Origin: Punica granatum
Taxonomy: Eukaryota; Streptophyta; Magnoliopsida; Myrtales; Lythraceae
Reading direction: 5' to 3'
DNA length: 64,000 nucleotides
Assembly (NCBI RefSeq): GCF_007655135.1
Contig: NC_045129.1
Location: forward strand, 28,707,122-28,771,121
A model generated the notes under the pieces. The model saw nothing but the letters and a program-made list of their open reading frames with translations, was not told the DNA's origin and did no database searches. Positions 10,860 to 22,560 of this stretch are shown piece by piece; position 1 is the stretch's first letter, and each line of letters starts with the position of its first letter. Made by a program: the position numbers and the translations under genes.

Positions 10860-12750
10860 GAAAGTGAATATTTTTTCCTTTTCAGTATAAAGAAAGATTC
10901 ATGAGCCAACTAGGAGACATAAAAAAGGTAAGAGCATGTAAAACTTACACTCATGATAATTGAACCTAGAATATCTTGGTTTAAAGTTTGGAGCGAAATA
11001 TCATTATCGGGCTAGATTTCTATATAGTTATCTTATATTTCGTCCATAAAAGTCTCTTATTTTTTCATAATTTCAATTTTTCCCTTCAATGCACGTGGAA
11101 ACTTTTCTTATATACTAATTCCACTAATTCCATCAATGCGGACAACTTCCTAATGTCTTTTTGATAATTTAAAAGATGCAATTATTAATCATTGTAAAAA
11201 CCTTTTACCAAGGTGTATTTGTTCAAGTGGTTCAATATTTACTTCCTTAAATAAGGTATCGAGTTTGTATTTTATTAATGGAGATATATTGCATTATAAG
11301 AGTTTTATACCTTAATGGACCAATTGAACTCAATTTTAGATTAATCTTGGCCTATTAGACCTCCGGATATTTGCACACAAAAAAAAGATGCCCTTTTAGT
11401 TTAGTGGTATATTTTTATCCATTGTGACCATGCAACTGAATGGTGCTTTTCTAAGATCAAATGATAAATGATTGATACAAACGTATTTTATACAAGAGTC
11501 TTTTTTCAAATTAAGCATTTTAAAACTTATGTTCACTAATTTTTTTTATTAATTTTCAATATTTCATGATGTAAATATATTTTAATCTCTTTGAAATTTT
11601 AGAAAGATATAATAACTACAGAAATGTATATAGAAAATTTTTGACATTATTACATAATTGACATTATATTAACTATAGCTAGAAATTCAAATAATCTCAT
11701 TTTAATAGAAATCTTATTTCTTAATTATATTACTCTTATATATATTTATATATCGATCTTTGCTTTGCTGCATATATGATGAATTTTGGTTGAAATTAAA
11801 ATTAAGTACCTCTGAATAAGGTTACTTATATATCTATGTCTATATACATAATATTATAGTGGCTGAGATACTGATAAATATTCCTCCAAGATTGCCTAAA
11901 ATCCAAATCCTGAATACCATGTTTTCTCGAATATTATAATTAATCACTTCAAAATATATAAGAATTTTTTTAAAATAAAAAATATATATTCTGATTTTAA
12001 CTGTAAATATACCGAGAAGTACAACATAATATAATAATGTATATTTAATAATTAAATAAATTTATGTATGCATTACATTACTCTCGTATCTATCTACATA
12101 TAAATATGTTGGTTTTCGACTTTACTTTGTATAATAATATCATAAATTTCGGTAAAAATTAAAATTAAGTATCTATGAATGATTTGTACGAATCAGAAAT
12201 CGACAATTCATCTATTTCTAGATATTCAGTCATGGTACTATAAACTCAGATTTTATGCTCAACTTGCTAAAAGGTCACTAATTTGGGAGAAATTATATAT
12301 TCAAGTTTATGCTTTGTCAAGATAAGTTATTAATAAGAACCATAGATACTAATTTATAGGTATACCTACTACTATTTTTATAAATGGACAATTTTATTAT
12401 AATTAACTTAAATTATTGGATTTAGTTCATTTATATATAATCTGATTTTATTCTTGAAGTAACACATTTGTCAACATGAATACTAACTTTGATGCCGTAA
12501 GTTTTTTTAATTGAGAATAAATATAAAATTTTAATCAAAGACATAATATAATAATAGTTTGAATAGATGATGTTGGCTAAAATTCTAACAAGTTATTAAT
12601 GAGAAAATTTCTTATGGAAAGTCAATAAAGAATCCAGCGCAAACGGCAGATGCCCTTTCAATTATCACTTCATGTAATCATTTCTTACTGTAGTATCAAA
12701 TTGAGTTAGTTTTTCCAGTTTGAAGCCAATTATCATCATAATATATAAAA
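10860..12750 (+). repeat. Diverged 2-kb duplication, copy 1
   Basis: This block matches 13515-16160 in order and in the same orientation. Matched landmarks are TATAAAGAAAGATTCATGAG near 10887, TTTAGTTTAGTGGTAT near 11395, ATTTTCAATATTTCA near 11552, CTTTGCTGCATAT near 11763 and GATTTTATGCTCAACTTGCT near 12250. Divergence is high with many indels. It may be a non-autonomous element family or a local segmental duplication. No coding potential was seen. Confidence 0.7.
11214..11360 (+). repeat. SINE-like family member 1
   Basis: The segment has the pattern CAAGTGGTTCAATATTTACTT, then AAATAAGGTATCGAGTTTG (box B-like), then a short A-rich linker and GAGTTTTATACCTTA...GGACCAATTGAACTC. Three relatives lie at 13878-14050, 21945-22115 and 22380-22560. 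Confidence 0.5.
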
Positions 12751-13189
12751 GCTAAAGTGCGGGACAATATGGATACTCTATCTAAACTCGATTTTGGAAC
12801 CCTTAGCTCTACAAAAGCTATAGGCGCGACTTGGATGATCTATCCAAGCTCAATTTTGAAACTATTACTTCTATGATGAATTCTTTTTAATTAGTCTATA
12901 TTATTGGTACACGTTAATTAATTATTAAAATTCTTTCTTAAAAATGCAAAACTTTACTAGAGAATTAAAAAGGACGCTTTGAGATACCAAAAGTTTTCTA
13001 AAATTATTTATATATATTAAAAAAATTAATCTAAGTACCATATATATTTTAAATAAATATATATTTTAAGTTAAATCTGTCAATTCTAATTATAAGGTAA
13101 AAATATATATTATCTCGTACTTTTAATCTTAGTAGTATTTTATAATTTTTAAAAATACAATTTCACTTTATATTCTACCAAATCGCCCC
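12751..13189. other. AT-rich spacer, no gene seen
   Basis: Nothing was seen beyond low-complexity A/T runs. Confidence 0.5.
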
Positions 13190-13500
13190 TGTAATTTGCG
13201 TAGCATGTGAGCCTACATCTAAATCTAATGCTTTATTATTATAACAAAATTTCAAATGAATATTAAAATTATTCATGAAAAATTATATAAAAAAAAAACT
13301 CATTTCGTGAATAAATCTTAAATTTTTTTAAAAAGAAATTAACCTCCACCACAAATTAGATAAGTTTTTGATATACTAATTTTCTTACACGCTCATTAAA
13401 GCACGAGCCTGTGTCTAGTTTGTTTGCCAAACGTCATGCTCCACCTTCATTATTTTGAAATTCCGATTAACATCATTAACATATGGCATTATATAAAAGC
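13190..13500 (+). repeat. Dispersed repeat matching 21315-21620
   Basis: Both copies contain TAATTTGC(G/A)TAGCATG, AAAATTATTCATGAAAAA, AAATTAGATAA and AAAGCACGAGCCTGT, followed by a CATGCTC-CCTTCATTAT stretch. In this copy the short inverted repeat GCTC...GAGC is followed by TGTGTCTAGT, which resembles a Helitron 3' end, but the hairpin is weak. Confidence 0.55.
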
Positions 13501-13514
13501 CGAGCATTTGTATA

Positions 13515-16160
13515 TCTTTTTATTATTTTTTCTTTTCATTATAAAGGGAGACTCATCAGCCAAATAGGAGATACCAAAAAAGAAAAGGCATGTGAAACTC
13601 ACATATGATAACTGAATCTAGTATATACTGGTTTTAAGTTTGGAGGATATTTCACTACAGGGCTAGATTTACATATCTATCTTATATTATCGTCCAAATT
13701 ATATGAATAGCACTAGCTTATCTTACATAATCTATTATATATTTCTCCATTTTTTGTGATATTCCACTCATTCCATGAATGTGGACATCTCCGTAACGTC
13801 TTTTTAATAATTTCAATGTGTATGGTTTAATCTTTCAATCAGTACCTATTAGTTATTTTGAAATATCACCCTTTACCAATTTGAATTGATTCAAATGATT
13901 AGGTTCTTATTCCCATTAAATAAGATCTTGGATTCTAGTATTATAAATGAAAAAAATATATGCTAGGAGAGTTTCATACCTTAGTAAGCCGACCTGACTT
14001 GATCCTAAATTACTCAGGCTCATTAAAATTTAGAATACCACGTGGTGTACACTGAAAAAGCATGGCCGTTTAGTCTAGTGGTATCCTTTTATCAAATGAG
14101 ACCATTCAATTGAATGTTGTCTTTGTAGAAATCAAATGTTAGTTAATTAATATAATTATTCTTTTACAAGAGGTTAACCAAATTAATCATTTTAAAACTA
14201 ATGTTCAGCGGCTTTTCTAATTAATTTTCAATATTTCAGGATGTAAGTAGATTTTAATCTCTTTAAAAATCTTAAAAAGATATAACAACTTAACGAAAAT
14301 TATTTAAATAATTTTGACATTATATGATTGATTTCATGAATTTATAAATCTAACTATTGACATCTATACATTTGGTAGCCTCTATCCTATCTTAATTTCT
14401 ACATTCTTATTAAAAGATGAGCTCTCAGGTGGATCATATGTGGATTTATACTAGTGCATGTATAATATATAGTTACTTTGTTAATAGCTTGATTCTGTCA
14501 CGTATGCCCATTTGTCGAAATGGAAGCTTAACGTGCATTAATAACCGTTAATGTCAATTATAATTTTAGGCAATTATTAATAGACTTAACATAACAGTTT
14601 ACATTAAATGCGCCTAAATATTCAAATACTCTCATTTTAACGTAAACTTTATGGTTAATAATATTGCTCTTATATATATATATTTATTTCTCTTTGTATT
14701 ATAATATTTTTATGTATTGGTCTCTGGCTTTGCTGCATATAATAAAATAATGAATTTTGGTTAAAGTTCAAAATAAGTACATCTGAACGAAATTATATAA
14801 ATATATATATATACCTAAATATCTATATATATCACATTATAGTGGCTAAGATACCGACAAATATTCCGTCGAAAATGCTTAAAATCCAATTCTGAACTCC
14901 ACGTTTTCTGTGGCCAAGGTAACGCTCCACATTTTTTCTAATAGTAAAATTAATTAATTAATTCTTGAAAATATAAAAGAATCTTATAAAATATAATTAT
15001 TAATATATATGTATATATAGATAAATATAAGAGTAATAAAATTTACACATAAAAATGTTTTTATATTTTATATATATATATATTATGTCTGTATATATCA
15101 CATTATATATATAATTGTTATTATATATATAATATATATATAACTATATATCTATATATATCACATTATAGTGGCTAAGACACCGACAAATATTCCGTCG
15201 AAAATGCTTAAAATCCAATCCTCAAGTCCACGTTTTCTGTGGCCAAGGTAAAAGCTCCACGTTTTTTCTAATAGTATAATTGATTAATTAATTAATTAGT
15301 TCTTGAAAATATAAAAGAATCTTGAAAAATATAATTATTAATATATATTTAAAACAATTTTATGTGTAAATTTTATTACTCTCATATTTATCTATATATA
15401 AATATATTTGTTTTGGAATTTCCATCTAAAATAAAATTATAAATTTAGATTAAAATTAAAATTAAGTAGCTCTGAATGAATTGCCTAATTGTAAATCGAA
15501 ATACATCCGACATAGTGATTGTACTTAAACTCCGATTTTATGATCAACTTACTAAAAAAGTCACCGATATGAAAGAAATTCGACGTTAAGTAGGTAAACG
15601 TTTTGTCCAGATACATTATTATTAAGAACCAGAGAGTTTAACCTATTAGTACACCTACTATTTTTTTATAAATAGATTATAAATAGAGAATTTTGTTGGA
15701 GTCAACTTCAATTATTCGTTTTAGTTCAGTTATATATAATTTGTTTTTATTCTTAAAATAACACATTGTCGTAAACATAAATAATAACTATATTGATGCC
15801 ATAAGTTTTCTTCATTGAAAATAAAATTTCAATCAAATCAAAATATAATAATCTTTATTTTCAATTGAATCAAAATATAATAATCTAAATAGATGATAAT
15901 TGATAGAACCCTAACGCGTTATTAATAAGGAAATTTCAAAGGCAAAAATAAAAAAAGAATTTCGCTCGTAATTGAGGGAACCCTCAATTACTTATTAGAA
16001 TTGAGGGTTCCCTCAATTCCTATCAGCGGGGCCTGTCTCCGACCACTACCCCTCAGTTGCGGCCACCAGCCACCACTGCATGTACCGGGAATGCATATAC
16101 ACATAACTACATATAATCCTTTCTAAATGTAGTATCATATTTTATTAGTTTTTCTAACAA
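13515..16160 (+). repeat. Diverged 2-kb duplication, copy 2, with internal duplication
   Basis: This is the partner of 10860-12750. It is longer because a segment of about 200 bp (near 14815-15010) is repeated at about 15145-15345. Both contain ATATCACATTATAGTGGCTA, ATTCCGTCGAAAATGCTTAA and TTTTCTGTGGCCAAGGTAA. A second SINE-like family member lies at 13878-14050. No gene was seen. Confidence 0.7.
15970..16018. repeat. Nested palindrome
   Basis: The 20-mer AATTGAGGGAACCCTCAATT is followed after nine bases (CTTATTAGA at 15990-15998 by my count) by its exact reverse complement at about 15999-16018. Each half is itself palindromic apart from the two central bases, so several alternative hairpins are possible. 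Confidence 0.8.
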
Positions 16161-16743
16161 AATACATACACAACATAAATCGCATATTTGTCTTAGCTGC
16201 ATAATGTTTCACTATTACGATCACTCTGATATAGAGATGGCTTTTAGTTTTTCACGTACTAGTTTATTGCTCTTCGTTTTTTTACCTATCAACTTACTGT
16301 TTAATCGACTTACTATCTGCTCTAATACATAAATAAAGAACACAGACAACCAGTCCAGAGAGGGTATCACAATATTGGAAGGGAATTTCCAGAAAGTATT
16401 GACACGCGGCAATTCAATTGCATGCACCTACAACATGTCAACACTACGCAAAGCTTTTCCAACATGAAACATCTTTCTGCTGCATGAATGGTCGAGTTTT
16501 TTTTTTTTCCCATGTCTAGTCACCGCTTGACGTTCTCAATTTATTTGTAGACCCTTCCTCATCACTTCAGACAGAACGTTCGCTCCTACCATCACGTGTT
16601 TTCATTCACTTCCACGGGAGTGCATGTGGATGAGGCTTTGCTGACAGGAGGCAGGGGAATATATACTCTCCGGGCAGGAGGAGCGATATATCACCAAGTT
16701 GGAGATCTTTTACCCCTAGAGAACGAAAGGCCTATATATCAAC
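16161..16743. other. Intergenic sequence, no gene seen
   Basis: Short open frames on both strands (16221-16427 minus and 16596-16817 plus) lack recognisable motifs. A run of T occurs near 16498-16508. Confidence 0.5.
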
Positions 16744-17404
16744 TGTCGGCACCCCATTTTGGTCCACAGGCACTCGAGGACTATGATGGAGGCCTGACTA
16801 CATTCTTCATTTATTGACACTCATTGCTTTTGAAATCAAGTCATTTCTTTAATTTAACTCTAATTTTACATTTTCAGAAAAATACTCTATGGAACATTTT
16901 CGGGATTTCCGTGTGTCAAGTTCGATTTTTAAAATCTGGGACAAAACTCGAGGCCAAAATATTTTTTTTTGCATATCATTGATCCTTGAATTTTTCTGAA
17001 CCAAATGGTGATCCCGGTTTATTTTTTGAATATCCGGTTGAAAAGACGAGAATTTCAGGCCTTATGAACATCAATTTCGATTCATTTTCAAAATCAGGAC
17101 AATACTCGAAATCGAAAAATATTTTTCTGCAAAATGTCGATTCTCAAATTTTTCTGAACACGATGGCGGTCCCAAAATATTTTTTGGATATCTGGTTGAA
17201 AAGATTGAATTTCGAAAAATAATCGAGTAATTACGATCGACACATTGCGAAACCTCAATGTCGATGCAAATTGGAATTCTCATAAAGCCAATTATTTCTC
17301 GAATTTCGAAATTTTGAAATTTTCATTCCATAAATGTCAACGGATCCTGAGAAATCAAATTTCGCCTGAAACGATGCTCATACGAATAAAAAAAATGGAA
17401 ATAA
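16744..17404 (+). repeat. R1 family, copy A, left-end segment
   Basis: The segment begins TGTCGGCACCCCATTTTGG and continues with a distinctive stretch including CATTGCTTTTGAAATCAAG, ATTTCTTTAATTTAACTC and CATTTTCGGGATTTCCGTG. The same order is found from 44103 (copy B) and 49382 (copy C). The TG start and GC-rich beginning look like an LTR, but no protein-coding domain is present. It may be a large non-autonomous LTR derivative. Confidence 0.6.
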
Positions 17405-20220
17405 GGTCGATGTGTGGACCCGAATTTGCTCTCGTCGGGGCCTACATGCGTGCACCTATGCGCATGGCTTGGGAGTGTCCACCTTCTCGGGGATGCATGA
17501 TGGACACACGTGAGAAGAAGTCGCCACTTACCATTTTACGACCCGAGGGTCGAGGACCGGTAAGTTACCCGGGTCTAAGGGTACGGGGTACACCTATTTG
17601 CTAAGGCAATGGTCATGCGGAACCGAAAATTTCGAGTTCGAGGTTCTATTACGTGCAGGCCTATATCCCGCAAGCCCTTTCGGTACTTTGTTTGCCTAGG
17701 GCTTGCCACTTTATTTTATTTACCCATTGCATTAAGTTGCACTCGACTCGCCTGTTTTGATACCGTAAATTTGGTGAAACGATCGATTTCTTAATTAGCT
17801 TAAGTGCATATAGATTAGATGACTAGGTTGGTAAATTGTGGGAATTAGAGCTTAATTAGGATTAATTGAGTAGTATCTTGCTAAACTAGGATCAAACTTT
17901 GCTAAGTAATCTTGATTGTACTCGCGAAAAGACTACTTGCATGTTAATTTAGCCTAATTTGGTGCTAATTGAGTTGATTTGTGTGTAATTAGGTGTAATT
18001 AACTTGTACATGTGCTAATTAGGTACTAATCAGGTTAAATAGGACTTAATTACTCATGCTAGTATTCTGGCCATGTGATGATTTGGTCGAATTTGGGGTC
18101 CGTTGGGTCTAATCGGGCTTAAATCATGTGTACTCGGCTTAACCACGAACTTGGCTATGAGTAATTAAGCTCGAATTAGCTTAATTGGGTGAATTTAGCA
18201 TGAAATTGGGCTTTGTAGCATTCTGTAATTTTCTGTAAAATGGGCTTTAATGAGTCATTTTGATGGTTTGTTGCTTGATTAGGCCTAATTGCGTGTGATT
18301 AGCTTCCTATTGTTTGAAACCATGGTCAATTAGGTTTAATTAGCCTTAATTAGCTCAAAACCGACCTTTCAAGCACGCTGAAAAATTTTTGCTGACTTGA
18401 TCCGAGATTCGATTTATTGATTTAGGGCTCGGTCAGGCTTAATTATGTGTAAATTATGTTGATTATTCATCCCCCTTCTGTAATAAGGCCTCATTGTGGT
18501 CGTTTCTTGTAATTCGTGCTTTAATTGATATATAGAGCTCATGAATGTATGAATGATGTTGAGGACCGAGCGGATTAGGGTCCAAGTGAGTATGATTTTA
18601 CTTAATTAGTGTCTAATTAGGGGTAATTATAGCATTTTAGGTGAAATTGACTTAATTAGGATTTCGGCCTTAGGAATCGAGTCTAATCGGGTGTCTTTAA
18701 ACTTGATTAATGTAGATAACCGCTCTTGTGACTGTCGGCCGAACTTGTATACGTCTAATCGAGTCAAAATCGGTCAAACTGTGAAATTGACATGTTACCT
18801 TGTAATAATTATGTATATTTGACTTAATTACACGGGCCTAAGGGTAATTAGATACAATTAGTGTGTCTTAGGGTTTCTTTTGTTTTTTAATAAAGATTTT
18901 ACTACAACCCAACTCAACTCTATTATTTCTCAAATTCAATATTACAATCATTATTATTTTATATTTTTCTTTCTTTAAATAATAATATCTCACTCATATT
19001 TTTTGCTAACCATCTTTATAATCATTTTTTTAATAATAAATTCTTATCTACTTCACATCTATATATACATATATATATATATATATTCCTGCACATCCTT
19101 ATATTTTTTAACACTTGCAACAATTATTTTTTGTCTTTTCTTATTATCCAAAATTGTTCCCCAAAATTAAGTTTACTTGAGTTAAAATCTCAACTCAAAA
19201 ACTAAATACAAACTTAGACTCTTAGGAAGGTCTTTGCGACCTTGAGGGCGAGTCATTAGGACTTGGGGTTCCCTAAATCGGATTAAAGTCAACAATTTGA
19301 CTTAATTGGATTAATAATTCAATTTTTAGTGTAAATCGCTCAAAATGGATAATTACGTATGTTGACACGCGTCATGGGGATAAAGAATAATTAACCAACT
19401 AATTGAGTCTTAGTATTCAAATTGAAGGGCAAATTGATCTTGAGGGGATTAAGATCATTTTGCATATTTTTGGAGATCAATCGGTTAATTCATGTAAACA
19501 CGACACTGTTAAAAATCAAAAAAACCGTGAATAAAATGCGTAAAGATAGAAATCAACTTAGAATTTTTCCAAGTTAGGGACCCTAGGGCCATTTTTTCTC
19601 TTCGAACTTTAGGCCCATTTATGGGCTCACTCGGTCCATCTCATGGATATCGGCCCAAATGAGTGGCCCACGAATATATGGTTAGCCTGAATGTATGGCC
19701 CATTTGCTTTGGCCTGAAGGTATGGCTTGTTTTACATTTTTTTGGCCGGAATGTGTGGCTCATTATTCAAGAGCAGACTGTATAATTGTATACCCACGTG
19801 TATCATGCAGAGTCTGTAATTTATTCTTTAATTTCCTGGTGCATTCTCGAATATGGACTCGACCATAACATTAAACAACTCGACTATAAACGATAAAAAG
19901 TATTAAAACTATTAGGAGCCCAAGATGTCACTGAAAGGGCGAGTTATTGGCTCGCAGACCTCTAATCTCGTAACAAAGCCTCCGAACTCATTTCTTATGT
20001 TAGAAAGATTGAGTCAAACTTAAATCCTTAAATGGTTAATATCCTGATCATGTAGATGACTTAGGTGGCTCACCGACCAATTAAACGGTGTAGGGGCGAC
20101 TCCAATCTCGATTGGATCCCAGGTCACGTAAACTAATAGAGCACTCAAGTCGATGGCAAAGACCTAATGTAGACAAGATTAGGACGATTAAGAGCAGTTA
20201 AAAGACACAGTCGGGTATTA
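17405..20220 (-). repeat. R1 family, copy A, terminal segment in reverse orientation and internal-like sequence
   Basis: Positions 17405-17760 match the reverse complement of the right end of copies B (44590-44870) and C (59310-59605). On the minus strand they include AAAGTACCGAAAGGGCTTGC and GAGTGTCCACCTTC-type flanks. From 17780 to 20220 the sequence is rich in TAATTAG motifs and GGCCCA stretches, like the interior of copy C. The left and right segments therefore face opposite ways here. No coding region was seen. Confidence 0.5.
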
Positions 20221-20478
20221 CAGTGTGTTTGGTTTTAGAGTTGAGTTGAATTGAGTTTTGAATTTTAATTTGTTTGTAATGATTGTGATGTTGAATTATG
20301 AGAAAAAGTATGAAAAAGTATGAAAAAGTAAAAAAAGTAATGGTTGTATTGTTGAATTGTGGAAGAAGAAATGAATAATTGAGATAATTTATTATTAAAA
20401 ATTGAATTGAATGGTTAAAAAAATTGAAGAAAAATGAAAAAATAATAATTGTGTTGTTGACTTTTGTTGTGTAGTAAG

Positions 20479-21152
20479 TAGGGGTGTTCGGTTCCAAGTA
20501 CCCTTCTTTTTTTACAATACTCGGACCCTACCCTGGAAGGAGCAAGTTCCAAGATTTTGGAACCAAACCCTATCATGTTGAGTCATGGAATCGGAACCTG
20601 TATTATCCCATAGGTTCCGAGTATCTTGTTGGAACCTGTAAATTTTTTTTATTTCACTAAATAAAACCGAAAATGTCTCATCCATAATCAATAATTACGC
20701 ATAACAGAATGTCAACATAAATTTAGATTAAATCCACAATATCTACAACAAAGAGTAATATGTCTATTCAATCCATCCACAAAACTAAACATATATAATA
20801 CGATCAAGCCTCACCAAGGATACACCTATCATCGTAAAACCAAAGCTACCGACGATAAGGAAAATGAAGCTTCCACCAAGAGAAGAGAGTGATAGAAAGG
20901 GAAATAGGGTAAAGTAAAAGGGAGAAATATATCTGAATATAATTAGAAAAATTATTATCTGGTCTAGATACCAGTTCCGATTTCGATTTTGGGTGCCCTA
21001 TATGCAGGAACTGGAACCGGAACCTGTTTTCACCGGTTCCTAATTTTAATACCGGAACCCTACCGTATTTTCAATACGAGCTGCCCGAATCTTACCATAA
21101 CGTGTAGGTTCCGACCGGTTCCGTGTATACCCGGTATCCGTATACACCCCTA
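20479..21152 (+). mobile_element. Non-autonomous hAT element A
   Basis: This 674-bp element has the termini TAGGGGTGTTCGG and GTATACACCCCTA. It is flanked by the 8-bp duplication GTAGTAAG (20471-20478) and GTAGTGAG (21153-21160), one mismatch. An 8-bp duplication and TAGGGGTG ends point to the hAT superfamily. The interior shows no transposase but carries repeated GGAACC-type motifs. Related copies are at 30986-31839 and, split, at 29690-40734. Confidence 0.8.
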
Positions 21153-21314
21153 GTAGTGAGTATAGTTAAAATTAGAGTTAAAATCTTAAAATCTGATTGC
21201 GAAATGAAACGGGTAATAAAAGTTCTTTTGAAAACAAAACTTATTGATTCACGAATAAATATTAAATACTTTCTCGGAAAACAAAAATTTTCTTGACAAA
21301 TTAATTGATATGCG

Positions 21315-21620
21315 TGTAATTTGCATAGCATGCGGGCCTGATTCTATTATGACAATTTCTTATTATAATAAAATTTTGAAAGAAGTTAAAATTATTCATG
21401 AAAAAATTAAAAAAGATAATTCTTAATTTCTTGAATTAATCTAAATTTTTTTCAAAATGAAATTAACTTTCACCATAAATTAGATAATCTTTTCATCATA
21501 ATTTCTTACATGCTCGCATAAAGCACGAGCCTGTACATTGTTTGCACTTATTTTGCTAACTATCATGCTCGGCCTTCATTATGTTGAAATTCTGAATAAG
21601 ATTATTAACATAGGGCCATT
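21315..21620 (+). repeat. Dispersed repeat matching 13190-13500
   Basis: This is collinear with 13190-13500: GTAATTTGCATAGCATGCGG, then TTAAAATTATTCATGAAAAA, then CATAAAGCACGAGCCTGTAC and CCTTCATTATGTTGAAATTC. It confirms a family of at least two copies. No coding role was seen. Confidence 0.55.
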
Positions 21621-21944
21621 ACCAGTTAATTTCAGGCCGTGTGTTGGCTATAGACGGAAGAAAAGTATAACGATTTATGTGTTAATAACTTTGTTTAAAA
21701 AGAGGAAATCGTTCGGTTGCATCCTAATCCGGGGAGGAGAATAATGAACTCCCGTAAATTCAAACCATTAATGTGAAATCATTTCTCCATAACGGGGGAA
21801 AGTAATTTATATACGGTGAGGGGTGGAAAATGCTTGATAAAAAATATTAAAATTAGGGCTTCGGCCCCATAGTTCACAAAAAACAAAAAAAAAAGAAAGA
21901 ATTTGAATACCTCACGAAAAGAAAATGCTTGATTAAATTCAATA

Positions 21945-22560
21945 TAAATTGGTTAAAGCAGTCTAAAACTTATTATCATTAAATAAGATCTCACGTTTAA
22001 ATCTTGTGAATGGAAAAAAAATACGTAATTGGGATAGCTTTACTTTATAATAAGCCGATTCGGCTCGGACTAGATTATTCGAGATCTAATAGATTTCCAA
22101 ATATTCGAATGCATACGAAAAAATGCTTGATTAGGGAGAGAAAAACCAAAAAAGAAAAAGAAAAAGAAAAATCATCAACGAGAAATGTATGGAAGAGAGA
22201 TCTTCGCTTGTCCCTCCCTTATCACATCCATAGCCCTAATTTCTCCGGTCTTAGTGACCATAGCAATGGCCACAAAATGATTTTCCCAAAAATAAAAAAG
22301 GAACTCAGATTTCTATTGCGGGTAAGTATCAATCACAGTATATACTAGAGGAAACATGAAAATATTCTTATAACAACGTGAAATAGTTCAATCAATTCGG
22401 TATTTGTTTCGTTTAAGTAATGTTTCATATTTGAGTTCTTGTGAATGTAAAAAATCAACGTTGGGAGAATTTTACTCATTAGTGGGTCGACTCAACTTGA
22501 CTGGATTAATCGAAGTCCAATTGGCCTTCCTGATGCCAAGTTCACACTAGAAAAAGAAAA
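21945..22560 (+). repeat. Two SINE-like family members, tandemly placed
   Basis: Copies at about 21945-22115 and 22380-22560 share a box B-like stretch (TTTAAATCTTGTGAATGGA; TTTGAGTTCTTGTGAATGTA). A 'GGGATAGCTTTACTTTATAA' or 'GGGAGAATTTTACTCATTAG' segment follows, then a GGCTCGGACTAG or TCAACTTGACTGG segment. They resemble 11214-11360 and 13878-14050. The family is recognised only from the shared pattern. Confidence 0.5.
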
